DNA from: Caulobacter radicis
Lineage (GTDB): Bacteria > Pseudomonadota > Alphaproteobacteria > Caulobacterales > Caulobacteraceae
NCBI RefSeq assembly: GCF_003094615.1
Contig: NZ_QDKO01000023.1
Span: 1 to 64,000, forward strand
Direction of reading: 5' to 3'
Length of the DNA stretch: 64,000 nt
Numbering within the stretch: position 1 is the stretch's first letter; every line of letters starts with the position of its first letter. The notes below the pieces were generated by a model. It was given only the letters and a program-made list of their open reading frames with translations, was not told the DNA's origin and did no database searches. The translations under genes and the position numbers were made by a program. Shown one piece after another: positions 1-8,331 of the stretch.

Positions 1-229
1 CACCCTCTCGGTGGTGCCCAGCGTCCCCGTCGCCGGCATGGCCCTGATCCTCGGCGTCGACCGCTTCATGAGCGAGTGCCGATCCCTGACCAACTTCATC
101 GGCAACGCCGTGGCCACCGTCGTCGTCGCCCGCTGGGACAAGGCCCTGGACAAGGAGCAGCTGGACGCCGCCCTGGCCGGCCGGGCCGCGCCGATCGACG
201 CCGAGCCGCTGCCGGCGCCCGCCGAGTAG
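1..229 (+). CDS. dctA: C4-dicarboxylate transporter DctA, C-terminal fragment
   Basis: The gene enters from the left edge; only the last 75 or so residues are present and the reading frame is open from base 2. The fragment carries the signature end of DctA-type sodium- or proton-coupled C4-dicarboxylate carriers: an [12 protein letters not shown] block, a TNFIGN block, then a VATVVVARW helix and a short charged tail ([10 protein letters not shown]). This is the last membrane segment and cytoplasmic tail of the DAACS family. DctA imports succinate, fumarate and malate across the inner membrane. A hairpin terminator follows directly, so the porin downstream is probably a separate transcript. 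Confidence 0.9.
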   Translation, partial: TLSVVPSVPVAGMALILGVDRFMSECRSLTNFIGNAVATVVVARWDKALDKEQLDAALAGRAAPIDAEPLPAPAE

Positions 230-253
230 GCCGCTCCACTTGCCCGCAAGCTG

Positions 254-275
254 GGCCGCTTCCGTGGCGGCCTTT
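254..275 (+). terminator. Rho-independent terminator after dctA
   Basis: A perfect six-base stem (GGCCGC / GCGGCC) with a seven-base loop is followed by TTT. It lies 25 bases after the dctA stop codon and before the porin start. Confidence 0.6.
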
Positions 276-332
276 CCATCCCTCTTCGTCTCCCTCCCGC
301 GCCCCCGCGCGGGAGGCGGGGAGAACGCAGCC

Positions 333-1778
333 ATGTGCATGCTTTTCGCCACCACGGCCCTCGTGGCCGCCAGCGCCGCCGGCGCGGCACAGGCCCAGGA
401 CGCCGACCTCGCCCTCCTGAAAGCCCAGATCCATGCCCTGCAGGCGCGCATCGACGTGCTGGAGCGCCAGGCGCCCGTCACGACCGCGCCCCAGGCGGTT
501 TCCGCGCTGGTCGCCGCCGCCGCGCCGGTCATCCAGACCACGCCGCCCAAGGCCGCGCCGGAGCCGATGCGCTGGGAGAACGCGCCGCGCTTCACCGATC
601 CCTCGGGCGCGACGTTCAAGCTGCGCGGGCGGATCCTGCTGGACGCCGTCGACGCCTTGGCCCAGCGCGACGGCCTGGCCGACTATCACGCCCGCGAGCT
701 TCGGGCCCGGCAGCTGTTCCTCGGCGTCGAGGGGCAGAACGGCCGTTGGGGCTATCGCCTGGAAGGCGGCGCGGTCAGCGGCGGCGCCTGGGGCTGGGAC
801 GACGCCATCATCGACTATCGCCTCGACAAGCAGACCAGCCTGCTGGTCGGCAACCAGAAGGCCGCCTCGCTGGAGGGGCTGACCTCGTTCAAGTCGATCA
901 CCTTCATGGAGCGCGGCGCCTATGGCGACGTGATCGACGCCGGCTACGTGCTGGCGCTGCAGGCGGTGCGCACTGGGACCAACTGGTCGCTGTGGGGCGC
1001 GCTGCAGGGCGACAACATCAACCGCACCGACGCCGTCGGCGGTTATGACCCCAACCAGGCGGTCGAGCGTATGGGCGCCACCGTGCGCGCCACCTGGTCG
1101 CCGCAACTGTCGGACGCCGACCGCCTGCACCTGGGCGTCTGGGCGCGGCGGCGAGACCGGGGCGGGGAGACCGGCTTCACCTATTCGGCGGCGGCCAACA
1201 CCGCCTTCCGGCCGCAGGCTTCGAGTGGCGCGACGCTGTTCTCGACCGGCGCGGTCGGCGACGGCGACACCACTCTGGGCCTGGAGGCGGCCTGGGTGCA
1301 TCGCGCCCTGTCGCTGCAGGGCGAGGCGGCGCGGATCCGGGTCGACCGCATCGGGACCGATGTCAGCGCGGCGCTGGGCGGGCCGAACTTCGACATCGTC
1401 ACGGCCTACGCCTCGGCCAGCTGGTTCGCGACCGGCGAGACGCGGCCCTATAATCCCAACGGCTCGTTCGGCCGGATCCGGGTGGCCCATCCGCTGGACC
1501 GGGGCGGCTTGGGCGCGCTGGAGTTGGCCGCCCGCTACGACTACGCCGACTTCAGCGACATGGCCGCCAATGGCGTCGCCCCGCTGGCGGCGCAGACGGG
1601 GCTGGCCACGGCCGGGACCTATCGCGCCGTGACGCTGGGCGCCAACTGGTACCCCTACAGCTACGTGCGACTGTCGGGGAACCTGACCCGCGCCCGGATC
1701 GACAACCGGCCGATCGCCGGCGGCGAACTCGACGCCGACGTCACCGTCGCCCAGGCCCGGCTGCAGCTGGAGTTCTAG
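333..1778 (+). CDS. OprO/OprP-type porin
   Basis: Predicted outer-membrane porin of 481 residues in the phosphate-selective porin O/P family. The ATG at 333 (or the second ATG at 339) is preferred over an in-frame TTG at 240, because it follows a GGAGGCGGGGAG ribosome-binding stretch and opens a clean signal peptide (about residues 1-21, ending AGAAQA). The mature N terminus has a short coiled coil (LLKAQIHALQARIDVLE), typical of trimeric porins of this group. The remainder is beta-barrel with alternating aromatic and polar residues, ending in a C-terminal Phe. Substrate is unknown; adjacency to dctA suggests small anions or organic acids. Its stop overlaps the convergent hydrolase gene by four bases. 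Confidence 0.8.
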   Translation: MCMLFATTALVAASAAGAAQAQDADLALLKAQIHALQARIDVLERQAPVTTAPQAVSALVAAAAPVIQTTPPKAAPEPMRWENAPRFTDPSGATFKLRGRILLDAVDALAQRDGLADYHARELRARQLFLGVEGQNGRWGYRLEGGAVSGGAWGWDDAIIDYRLDKQTSLLVGNQKAASLEGLTSFKSITFMERGAYGDVIDAGYVLALQAVRTGTNWSLWGALQGDNINRTDAVGGYDPNQAVERMGATVRATWSPQLSDADRLHLGVWARRRDRGGETGFTYSAAANTAFRPQASSGATLFSTGAVGDGDTTLGLEAAWVHRALSLQGEAARIRVDRIGTDVSAALGGPNFDIVTAYASASWFATGETRPYNPNGSFGRIRVAHPLDRGGLGALELAARYDYADFSDMAANGVAPLAAQTGLATAGTYRAVTLGANWYPYSYVRLSGNLTRARIDNRPIAGGELDADVTVAQARLQLEF

Positions 1779-2734
1779 GGGGCGGCGGCCTGGTCGTTCA
1801 AGCCCAGCACCGAACGCAGGAAGCTGGCGACCGTGCGTACCGCCGCCCGCGTGGGCGGCGTGTCGCGCAGCGCCTCGAGCACGGCGAAGTCGTGGATCGT
1901 CCCGATCGTCCGGACGGCGGTGACCTCGACCCCGGCTCGCATCAGCTTGCGGGCGTAGGCCTCGGCGTCGTCGCGGGTGACGTCGGCCTCGGCGGTGACG
2001 ATCAGGGTCGGCGGCAGAGACGAGAGGCGGCGCAGCGGCGTGTCGAGCACGAAGGCGGGCGTGTCGTCGTCCGGCGCCGCGCCCAGGCAGGCCTCGCAGT
2101 AGCGCAGGTCGTCGGCCGTGGGGCCTGGTCCCTCGGCGAAGGCCCGGCTGGAAGCGCTTTGCCCCACGGGCGCGGTGATCGGGCACAGCAGGACCTGACC
2201 TGCCAGCGCCGGCCCCCCGGCGATCCCCACCCGGAGCGCCATGCTCGCCGCGATCGCGCCGCCGGCCCCGTCGCCGGCCAAGGCGATGCGCTCGGCGTCG
2301 AGGTCGAGGCTCGCCGCGCGCTCTGTGAGCGCCAGCAGGGCCAGGTAGGCCTGCTCGATCTGGGCCGGATGCCGCGTCTCGGGCGCCAGGGCGTAGCCGA
2401 CATCGACGACCGCCGCCTCCGCGCCCAGGGCCAGCCGCCGTATCAGCCGCTCATGCGTGCCGCCGCCGCCCATGATCCAGCCGCCGCCATGCAGGTAGAG
2501 CACGATCGGCAGGGGCGCGGACCGGCCCGGTGGCCGCAGGACGCGCAGCGGCAGGCGCTCGCCGTCGGCCAGGGTCAGGACCAGGTCGAGCACGTCCACC
2601 TCGGGCAGGTCCGACTGCGGCGCCTGGGCCTTGGCGAAGGCCGCGCGCGCAAGGTCCAGCGACTGGTTGCGCAGGGGGGCGGAAGCACGGTCCAGGCGCT
2701 CGTCGACGAACTGCTGGGTGACGGGGTCGAGCAC
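1775..2734 (-). CDS. HSL-family alpha/beta hydrolase lacking the catalytic serine
   Basis: 319 residues with the layout of hormone-sensitive-lipase-type esterases. The oxyanion-hole motif HGGGW is at 82-86. The usual GDSAGG nucleophile elbow reads GDGAGG at 154-159, so the catalytic Ser is Gly156 (codon GGG, bases 2267-2269). The other two triad residues appear intact: Asp251 in EADVTRDD and His281 in IHDF. It starts at a GTG with no obvious Shine-Dalgarno sequence. As read it should lack normal esterase activity. It could be a recently inactivated enzyme or a binding protein. It sits beside a broken regulator gene, which fits local decay. Confidence 0.75.
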   Translation of the reverse strand: MLDPVTQQFVDERLDRASAPLRNQSLDLARAAFAKAQAPQSDLPEVDVLDLVLTLADGERLPLRVLRPPGRSAPLPIVLYLHGGGWIMGGGGTHERLIRRLALGAEAAVVDVGYALAPETRHPAQIEQAYLALLALTERAASLDLDAERIALAGDGAGGAIAASMALRVGIAGGPALAGQVLLCPITAPVGQSASSRAFAEGPGPTADDLRYCEACLGAAPDDDTPAFVLDTPLRRLSSLPPTLIVTAEADVTRDDAEAYARKLMRAGVEVTAVRTIGTIHDFAVLEALRDTPPTRAAVRTVASFLRSVLGLNDQAAAP

Positions 2735-2803
2735 CGGATGGGCCGAGGCGGGGGGGCAGCACCGGGCCGGCGGCGAGGTCGTTGCAGGACAAGGCGGGGT
2801 CCT

Positions 2804-3430
2804 TCAGGCCAGGGCGTCGCGGCCCGAGCCGGGCAGGTCGAGCGCGGCGGCGGCGGTCCCCGCGACCAGTTCCGACTGGGCGACGGGGGCCAGGTCGACG
2901 AACACCCACGGCAGGCCCTGCGCCAGCGCCACGCGCTCGGCGACGGCCGTGGCCACGGTGGTCTTGCTGATGCCGCCTGGGCCGATCACCGTCATGAAGC
3001 CGCGCTCGGGCAGAAGCTGGACCAGGCTGTCGACGATGGCGTCGCGGCCGACGATCCGGCGCGCGCCGGCCCGGGGGCGGGCGGGGGCGATCGGCGTGGG
3101 CGGCGAAATGGCGGGCGCCGCGCCCGGCCGCTCGACCGGGGCGACGAAGCGATAGCCGCGGCCCTGTTCGTTCAGCACGTAGCGGGCGCCGTCGCGGCCG
3201 TCGCCCAGCGCCTTGCGCAGGCCGGCGATGTGGACGCGCAGGGTGCTCTCGTCGACCACCACGTCGGCCCAGACCCGCGCCAGCAGCTGGTCCTTGCTCA
3301 GGAGGTCGCCGTCGGCGTCGATCAGGGCCAGGAGGATGTCCAGGGCCCGGCTGCCGATCGTCACAGGCCGGCTGTCCTCGCTCAGCAGGCGGCGTTCGCG
3401 GTCGAGCGTGAACGGGCCGAAGGCGAGCAG
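2804..3430 (-). pseudogene. Remnant of winged-helix / NB-ARC-like ATPase regulator
   Basis: The first part is an OmpR/PhoB-type winged helix: FGPFTLDRERRLL, then a LGSRALDILLAL-like helix, SKDQLLARVW and a GRGYRF wing. An ATPase domain then begins (RIVGRD..., FMTVIGPGGISKTTVA). In this family the P-loop normally reads GPGGIGKTT; here the last Gly is Ser. The frame stops after LPGSGRDALA, where relatives of about 900 residues continue into Walker B. No ATG, GTG or TTG lies in frame before the conserved FGPF block; the only candidate at the expected start is a CTG at 3430, and the first usable GTG (3364) would delete part of the winged helix. I read it as a 5'- and 3'-damaged remnant. Confidence 0.65.
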
Positions 3431-3529
3431 GGAAGCAGCGGCGGTGCTGGACGGCGTGGGGCGGTTTCGCGCGGATTCGTTTTGCGCCGATAGAACTAAT
3501 CTTGCGCGATGGCGTGACCGTGACCCCGT

Positions 3530-6001
3530 TCAGCCGCCGAGATAGGCCGCGTTCACCGCCGGATCGGCGGCGATCTGCGCCGAGGTCCCGTGGGCCACGA
3601 TCGCGCCGCCGCTCAGCACATAGGCCCGGTCGGAGACCGACAGCGCCAGCCCGGCCATCTGGTCTACGATCAGCAGCGTCAGGTCCTGGTCGCGCAGGTC
3701 GCGGAAGGCGCCGAAGATCTCGTCGATCACGCGCGGGGCCAGGCCCAGCGACGGCTCGTCCAGCAACAGCACCTTGGGACGGCTCATCAGGGCGCGGGCC
3801 AGGGCCAGCATCTGCTGCTCGCCGCCCGACAGCAGGCCCGCCCGCTGGTGCAGGCGTTCGGAGAGGCGGGGGAAGCGGGCCAGCATCTCCTGGGTGCGGG
3901 CCTCCAGGTCGCGGCGGTCGAGGAAGGCGCCCAGGCGGATGTTGTCGCGCACGGTCAGTTCGGGAAACACCTGCCGGCCCTCGGGCGACAGCACCACGCC
4001 CTTGCGCACGCGCTCGTTGGCGGAAAGGCCGTTCAACAGGCCGCCCTCGAAGGCGACCTGGCCCTCGGCGGCCGGATGCAGGCCGGCGATGACCCGCATC
4101 AGGGTCGACTTGCCCGCGCCATTGGCGCCCAGCAGGGCCACGGCCTCGCCCTGGCGCACCTCGATCTCGACGCCCGACAGCACAGGGGCCGCGCCATAGC
4201 CGGCGGTCAGGTTGACCACCCGCAGGGCGTCCATCCGGCTGACCGGTCCGCGATCGACGGGCGCGGAGGCAGGGGCCGCGCCCAGATAGGCCGCGCGCAC
4301 GGCCGGATCGGCCTGGATCTCTTCCGGCGTTCCCTGCGCGATCTGCACGCCGGCGTTCAGCACCACGACGGCGTCGGACACGCCCATGACCAGGCCCATG
4401 TCGTGCTCGATCAGGCCGACGGCGACACCGGCCTCGGCGATCTCGGTGAGCAGGGCGGCGAGACGGCGTTTGTCTTCCTGCGACAGGCCGGCGGCGGGTT
4501 CGTCCAGCAGCAGCACGTCGGGGTCCAGCGCCAGGGCGCGGGCGATCTCGACCAGGCGGCGGTCGACATGGGCGAGGTCTCCGGCGGGAAGCGTCGGGTC
4601 GCCGGTATAGCCGCAGGCGGCCAGCAGGGCGCGGGCTCGTTCGCGCTGCTCGGGCGCGGCGAAGCGGACGAGGGGCGCGCCCAGCCGGCCCCGGCGGGCG
4701 GCCAGCAGGACGTTGTCCTCGACGCTGAGGCTCTGGAACACCTGCGAGGTCTGGTAGGAGCGCGCCACCCCGGCCCGGGCGGCGGCGAAGGCCTGGCGGG
4801 GCAGGGGCGTATCGCCCAGCAGGCAGCGGCCGTCGGTCGGGCGGTAGAAGCCGCTGAGCAGGTTCATCACCGTCGACTTGCCCGCGCCGTTGGGGCCGAT
4901 CAGGGCCGTCACCCGTTCGGGGAGCAGCGAGAAGCGGGCGCCGTCCAGGGCGCGCAGGCCGCCAAAGCGCATGCCCAGGTCCTCGGCCGTGAGGGCGAGG
5001 CGGGGGCGGGCGGCGAGGAGTTCGGCGAGGGGCAGGGCGTGCTCGGCGACGGCGGGAGCAGCGGGCTTGCGCTTGAGCGGCGGTGCGTCCCACAGGCCCG
5101 TCAGGCCACGCGGCGCCAACCACAGCACCACCATCAGGAGGGCTCCGAACACCAGGATGCGATAGGCCTCGAACCCGGCCAGCAGCTCGGGCAGCAGGCC
5201 CACGACCAGCGCGCCCAGCAGAGGCCCCACGCGCGTACCGGATCCGCCCAGCACCACCACCAGCACGAACAGGATCGACTGGGTCAGGTTGAAGGTCTGG
5301 GGCGTCACGAAGCCGGCCATCGGCGCGAAAAGGCCGCCGGCGGCTCCGGCGAACAGGGCCGACAGGGCGAAGGCCAGGGTCCGCACGACGGTGGGGTTCA
5401 GGCCCACCGACGCGGCGGCGACATCGGTGTCGCGCACGGCCCGCATGGCCGCGCCCCAGCCGCCGGCCGACAGCCGCGCGAAGGCCAGCAGCGAGGCGGC
5501 CGCCACGGCTACGGCCAGCATGGCCAGGCCGTTGGCGTCCAGGGTCTGGCCAAGCAGGCTGGGGGCGGGGATGTCGAGGATCCCGTTCTGGCCGCCGGTG
5601 ACGTCGCGCAGTTCGACGAGGCCGTGCTCGACGATCAGGCCGAAGGCGATGGTGACCATCGCCAGGTACGGCCCCTTCAGGCGCAGGGCTGGGATCGCCA
5701 TCAGGGCGCCGACGCCGCCGGCCAGCAGGGCGCCCAGCGGCCAGGCGATCCAGAAGCTGACGCCCAGGCGCGTGGTCAGCACCGCCACGGCATAGGCCCC
5801 GATGGCGTAGACGCCGGCGTGGCCGAACGACATCTGGCCGCCCAGGCCGATCAGGATGTTGAGGCCGACGCCGACGATCACCAGCAGGGCGATCTGGCCC
5901 AGCACGAAGGCGTAGTAGCTGTCGAGGACGCCGGCCAGGACGAGGGCGGCGACGACCGCGCCCAGCGCGGCCAGGGTGGAGCCGAGGGAACGCATGCTCA
6001 T
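3530..6001 (-). CDS. livMGF: LivM-LivG-LivF fusion: ABC permease plus two ATPases in one protein
   Basis: A single 823-residue frame holds three subunits of a branched-chain-amino-acid-type ABC importer. Residues about 1-305 are the LivM permease (around eight or more hydrophobic segments; GLNILIGLGGQMSFGHAG). Residues about 336-575 are the LivG ATPase (Walker A GPNGAGKS 369-376, LLLDEPAAGL, EHDM). Residues about 590-823 are the LivF ATPase (Walker A GANGAGKS 625-632, LSGGEQQ 724-730, LLLDEPSLGL). No stop separates them. An internal ATG at 4234 begins the LivF part but has no clear ribosome-binding site. In LivG the ABC signature is degenerate (LAHVD at 476-480). The ATG overlaps the livH stop as ATGA. 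Confidence 0.92.
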   Translation of the reverse strand: MSMRSLGSTLAALGAVVAALVLAGVLDSYYAFVLGQIALLVIVGVGLNILIGLGGQMSFGHAGVYAIGAYAVAVLTTRLGVSFWIAWPLGALLAGGVGALMAIPALRLKGPYLAMVTIAFGLIVEHGLVELRDVTGGQNGILDIPAPSLLGQTLDANGLAMLAVAVAAASLLAFARLSAGGWGAAMRAVRDTDVAAASVGLNPTVVRTLAFALSALFAGAAGGLFAPMAGFVTPQTFNLTQSILFVLVVVLGGSGTRVGPLLGALVVGLLPELLAGFEAYRILVFGALLMVVLWLAPRGLTGLWDAPPLKRKPAAPAVAEHALPLAELLAARPRLALTAEDLGMRFGGLRALDGARFSLLPERVTALIGPNGAGKSTVMNLLSGFYRPTDGRCLLGDTPLPRQAFAAARAGVARSYQTSQVFQSLSVEDNVLLAARRGRLGAPLVRFAAPEQRERARALLAACGYTGDPTLPAGDLAHVDRRLVEIARALALDPDVLLLDEPAAGLSQEDKRRLAALLTEIAEAGVAVGLIEHDMGLVMGVSDAVVVLNAGVQIAQGTPEEIQADPAVRAAYLGAAPASAPVDRGPVSRMDALRVVNLTAGYGAAPVLSGVEIEVRQGEAVALLGANGAGKSTLMRVIAGLHPAAEGQVAFEGGLLNGLSANERVRKGVVLSPEGRQVFPELTVRDNIRLGAFLDRRDLEARTQEMLARFPRLSERLHQRAGLLSGGEQQMLALARALMSRPKVLLLDEPSLGLAPRVIDEIFGAFRDLRDQDLTLLIVDQMAGLALSVSDRAYVLSGGAIVAHGTSAQIAADPAVNAAYLGG

Positions 6002-6876
6002 ACCTTTCGCACCTCGGCCCGGCCCAGCAGGCCGTCGGGGCGCAGGGCCAGGGCCAGGATCACCAGGCCGAAGGTCAGCATCTGGGTGTAGCCCGAGCCC
6101 AGCACGCTGGCGGAGGCGGCCTCGACCACGCCGAACAGCACGCCGGCGGCCATGATCCCCCACGGGTTCTTGAGGCCGCCGAGGATGGCCACGGCGAAGG
6201 CCTTCAGGCCCAGGACGACGCCCATGTCGGGCTGGATGGTGAACAGCGGCGCGACCAGGGCGCCGGCCATGCCGGCCAGGGCCGAGGAGACGGCGAAGGC
6301 CGCCGCGATCATCGCGCCGACGGGAATGCCCATCAGGCTGGCGGCGTCGCGGTTCTGGGCCACAGCCAGGATCGCCGTGCCCAGCAGGGTCTTGCGGCTG
6401 ATCCAGTGCAGGGCGGCGGCGGTGGCCAGGCCCACGACCGGGATCAGCAGGTGCAGCGGATAGACGCCCAGCGAGGCGCCGCCGACGCTCACCGACGAGG
6501 CGGTCAGGATGGAACTGAGGCTGCGCGGCTCGGTGCCGAACAGGAACAGCGTGGCGTTGTCGGTGACCAGGCCCAGGGCGACGGTGGCCATCAGCCAGGC
6601 GTCGGACCTACGCTTGAGGAATGGCCGCACGGCCAGCCCCTCGACCAGCAGGCCGTAGAGGCCGCACAGCGCGATCGTGGCGGGCGCGGCCAGCAGCATC
6701 GGCCAGCCCAGGGTGCGTTCCAGCGTGAACAGCAGCACCGCGCCCAGCATGGCGCTGGTCCCTTGCGCGAAGTTCAGCGCCCCGCAGACCGAGAAGGTGA
6801 TGTGAAAGCCCAGCGCGATCAGCCCGTACATGCTGCCGAGCGCCAGGCCGCTGAGGAGAGGAGCCAGAAGATCCAT
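5998..6876 (-). CDS. livH: Branched-chain-type ABC transporter permease LivH
   Basis: 292-residue inner-membrane permease of the LivH family, with hydrophobic segments throughout and the family blocks GSMYGLIALGFHITFSVCGALNFAQG near the N terminus and KAFAVAILGGLKNPWGIMAAG near the C terminus. It forms the translocation pore with the LivM domain of the next gene. It starts three bases after the stop of the binding-protein gene and ends inside the ATGA overlap with livMGF, so the three genes are translationally coupled. The transported solute need not be an amino acid; Liv-type importers also carry aromatics, amides and urea. Confidence 0.9.
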   Translation of the reverse strand: MDLLAPLLSGLALGSMYGLIALGFHITFSVCGALNFAQGTSAMLGAVLLFTLERTLGWPMLLAAPATIALCGLYGLLVEGLAVRPFLKRRSDAWLMATVALGLVTDNATLFLFGTEPRSLSSILTASSVSVGGASLGVYPLHLLIPVVGLATAAALHWISRKTLLGTAILAVAQNRDAASLMGIPVGAMIAAAFAVSSALAGMAGALVAPLFTIQPDMGVVLGLKAFAVAILGGLKNPWGIMAAGVLFGVVEAASASVLGSGYTQMLTFGLVILALALRPDGLLGRAEVRKV

Positions 6877-6879
6877 GGC

Positions 6880-8058
6880 CTAGCCGCGCTGGACCGGCAC
6901 GATGGCGTCGCCCTCGAAGCGGGCCCAGACATAGTCCTTCTGCGTCAGGGCGTCGTGGCGGCCGTCGGCGAAGGGGCGCTCGTAGGTCTTGATCAGGCCC
7001 TCGTAGCGCTCGATGGCGGAGAAGCCCTTGCGCACGGCGTCGCCGTCGGTCGAGCCGGCCTTGTCGATGGCCAGCGCCGTCAGGCGCAGTGCGTCGTAGG
7101 CGTTGGCCACGCCCACGGCCGGCGAGATGTCGGCCGGCGACTTGATGTCGGGATACTTGGCCATCAGGGCGGCCAGGACCTTGTCGCGCGCGGGGGTGAT
7201 GGGGCCCGCGAAGCTGTAGGTCTGGACGAAGGTCACGCGGCCGGCGTTGGGGCCGGCCAGTTCGCCAAAGCGCCCGCCAGCCGGGCCCCAGTGCGAGACC
7301 ACCGGAACGCTCCAGCCCATGCGGTCGAGCGAGCGCACCACCTGGGCCGACGGACCCACCGTGCCGACCAGCAGCAGGGCGTCGGCGCCGGCCGCGCGCA
7401 GGCGGCCAAGCTGGGGTGTGACGTCGACGTCCGACGGCTCGAAGCGTTCGGAGCCGGCGAGGGGGGAGCCGGCCGCCTCCAGCGCCGCCTTCAGACCCTT
7501 CTCGTTGGACTCGCCCCAGGGATTGTTGAGCAGGATCAGGCCGGGGCGCCTGGCCGCGAAGGTCTCGCGGGCGTAGGCGACCATGGCCTTGTCGACCTCT
7601 TCGTCGACGGCCGAGACGCGGAACACGAAGTTGGGGCTGGTCCCGTTCTGGGTGATGGCCGTGCCGGCCGCCCACGGCACCATGAAGGGAACCTTGGCCT
7701 GGCTGGCGATCGGCACGATGGCGCGGGCCACCGGGGTGTCGAGCCCGCCCAACAGCACGGCGACCTTCTCGCGGTGGATCAGTTCGCGGGCGGCGGTGAC
7801 GCCCCGGGCCGGGTTGCTCTCGTCGTCGCGGCGGACCAGTTCCAGCCTGCGTCCGCCCAGCACGCCGCCGGCGGCGTTGATCTCGTCTATGGCCACGGTC
7901 AGGCCCCGGGTGATGGCCTCGCCCGAGCGGGCCGACTGGCCGGAGAGGGCGGTGACCAGCCCGATCTTCACCGGCCCCGCGCCGCCCTGGCCCTTGCAGG
8001 CGGCCAGCAGGACGGCGAGGCTTCCGACGGCGAACATGCGGCGGGACGGATTCGACAC
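6880..8058 (-). CDS. Liv-type periplasmic substrate-binding lipoprotein
   Basis: 392 residues, Peripla_BP_6 (LivJ/LivK-like) fold. The N terminus MSNPSRRMFAVGSLAVLLAACKG has a lipobox (LAAC), so it is predicted to be a lipoprotein. Family blocks follow: VKIGLVTALSGQSA, EINAAGGVLGGRRLELV and NPARGVTAARELI. It is the first gene of the importer operon and supplies substrate to LivH/LivMGF. Just upstream lies a 16-bp palindrome that is repeated in front of the TonB receptor at 10160. The ligand cannot be read from the sequence; an N-containing small molecule is plausible from the amidohydrolase in the same presumed regulon. Confidence 0.88.
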   Translation of the reverse strand: MSNPSRRMFAVGSLAVLLAACKGQGGAGPVKIGLVTALSGQSARSGEAITRGLTVAIDEINAAGGVLGGRRLELVRRDDESNPARGVTAARELIHREKVAVLLGGLDTPVARAIVPIASQAKVPFMVPWAAGTAITQNGTSPNFVFRVSAVDEEVDKAMVAYARETFAARRPGLILLNNPWGESNEKGLKAALEAAGSPLAGSERFEPSDVDVTPQLGRLRAAGADALLLVGTVGPSAQVVRSLDRMGWSVPVVSHWGPAGGRFGELAGPNAGRVTFVQTYSFAGPITPARDKVLAALMAKYPDIKSPADISPAVGVANAYDALRLTALAIDKAGSTDGDAVRKGFSAIERYEGLIKTYERPFADGRHDALTQKDYVWARFEGDAIVPVQRG

Positions 8059-8144
8059 GAGACACCTCTTGAGCTGGCGCGACGCGTGGGCGGCGGGCCG
8101 TGTTCGAAGGCGAGTTAATCGCGTCGCTCGCGCATCGGCTCATA

Positions 8145-8160
8145 AAATCGTCGACGATTT
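8145..8160. promoter_or_regulatory. Operator-like 16-bp palindrome, copy 1
   Basis: AAATCGTCGACGATTT is a perfect inverted repeat in the divergent spacer between the importer operon and the GntR gene. An identical copy is at 10011-10026. Its TCGTCGACGA core fits the GTnnAC-type sites of FadR-subfamily GntR regulators, so the regulator at 8332 is the obvious candidate binder. Confidence 0.65.
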
Positions 8161-8172
8161 GAAGAATTATGC

Positions 8173-8206
8173 GTCGACATTCTGACTGTGCAGAAAGTCG
8201 ACATTC
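8173..8206. repeat. Direct repeat of GTCGACATTC in the gntR leader
   Basis: GTCGACATTC occurs at 8173-8182 and 8197-8206, a 24-base period. Each contains the GTCGAC core of the nearby palindrome, so these may be secondary regulator sites in the gntR leader. Confidence 0.4.
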
Positions 8207-8331
8207 GCCATTGCAAATCTGCTCGCGATCGCGGCATCGTGTCGTCAAGGCGGTGGGTTGGCGCGGATCCCCGGTTGCATCGGGCTCGATGCGGGCGCCT
8301 ACAACCGCAATCACCAGTTTCGGCGGATTTC

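Noticed and set aside
240..332. Upstream TTG start for the porin
   Set aside because: It lies inside the dctA terminator hairpin and would put 31 residues in front of the signal peptide; the ATG at 333 has a good ribosome-binding site.
96..6163. Very long open frames on strands opposite to, or out of frame with, the genes called here
   Set aside because: High GC leaves few stop codons, so long shadow frames are expected. Their translations are Arg/Gly/Pro/Ala-rich without family motifs, while the overlapping frame encodes a recognisable protein.
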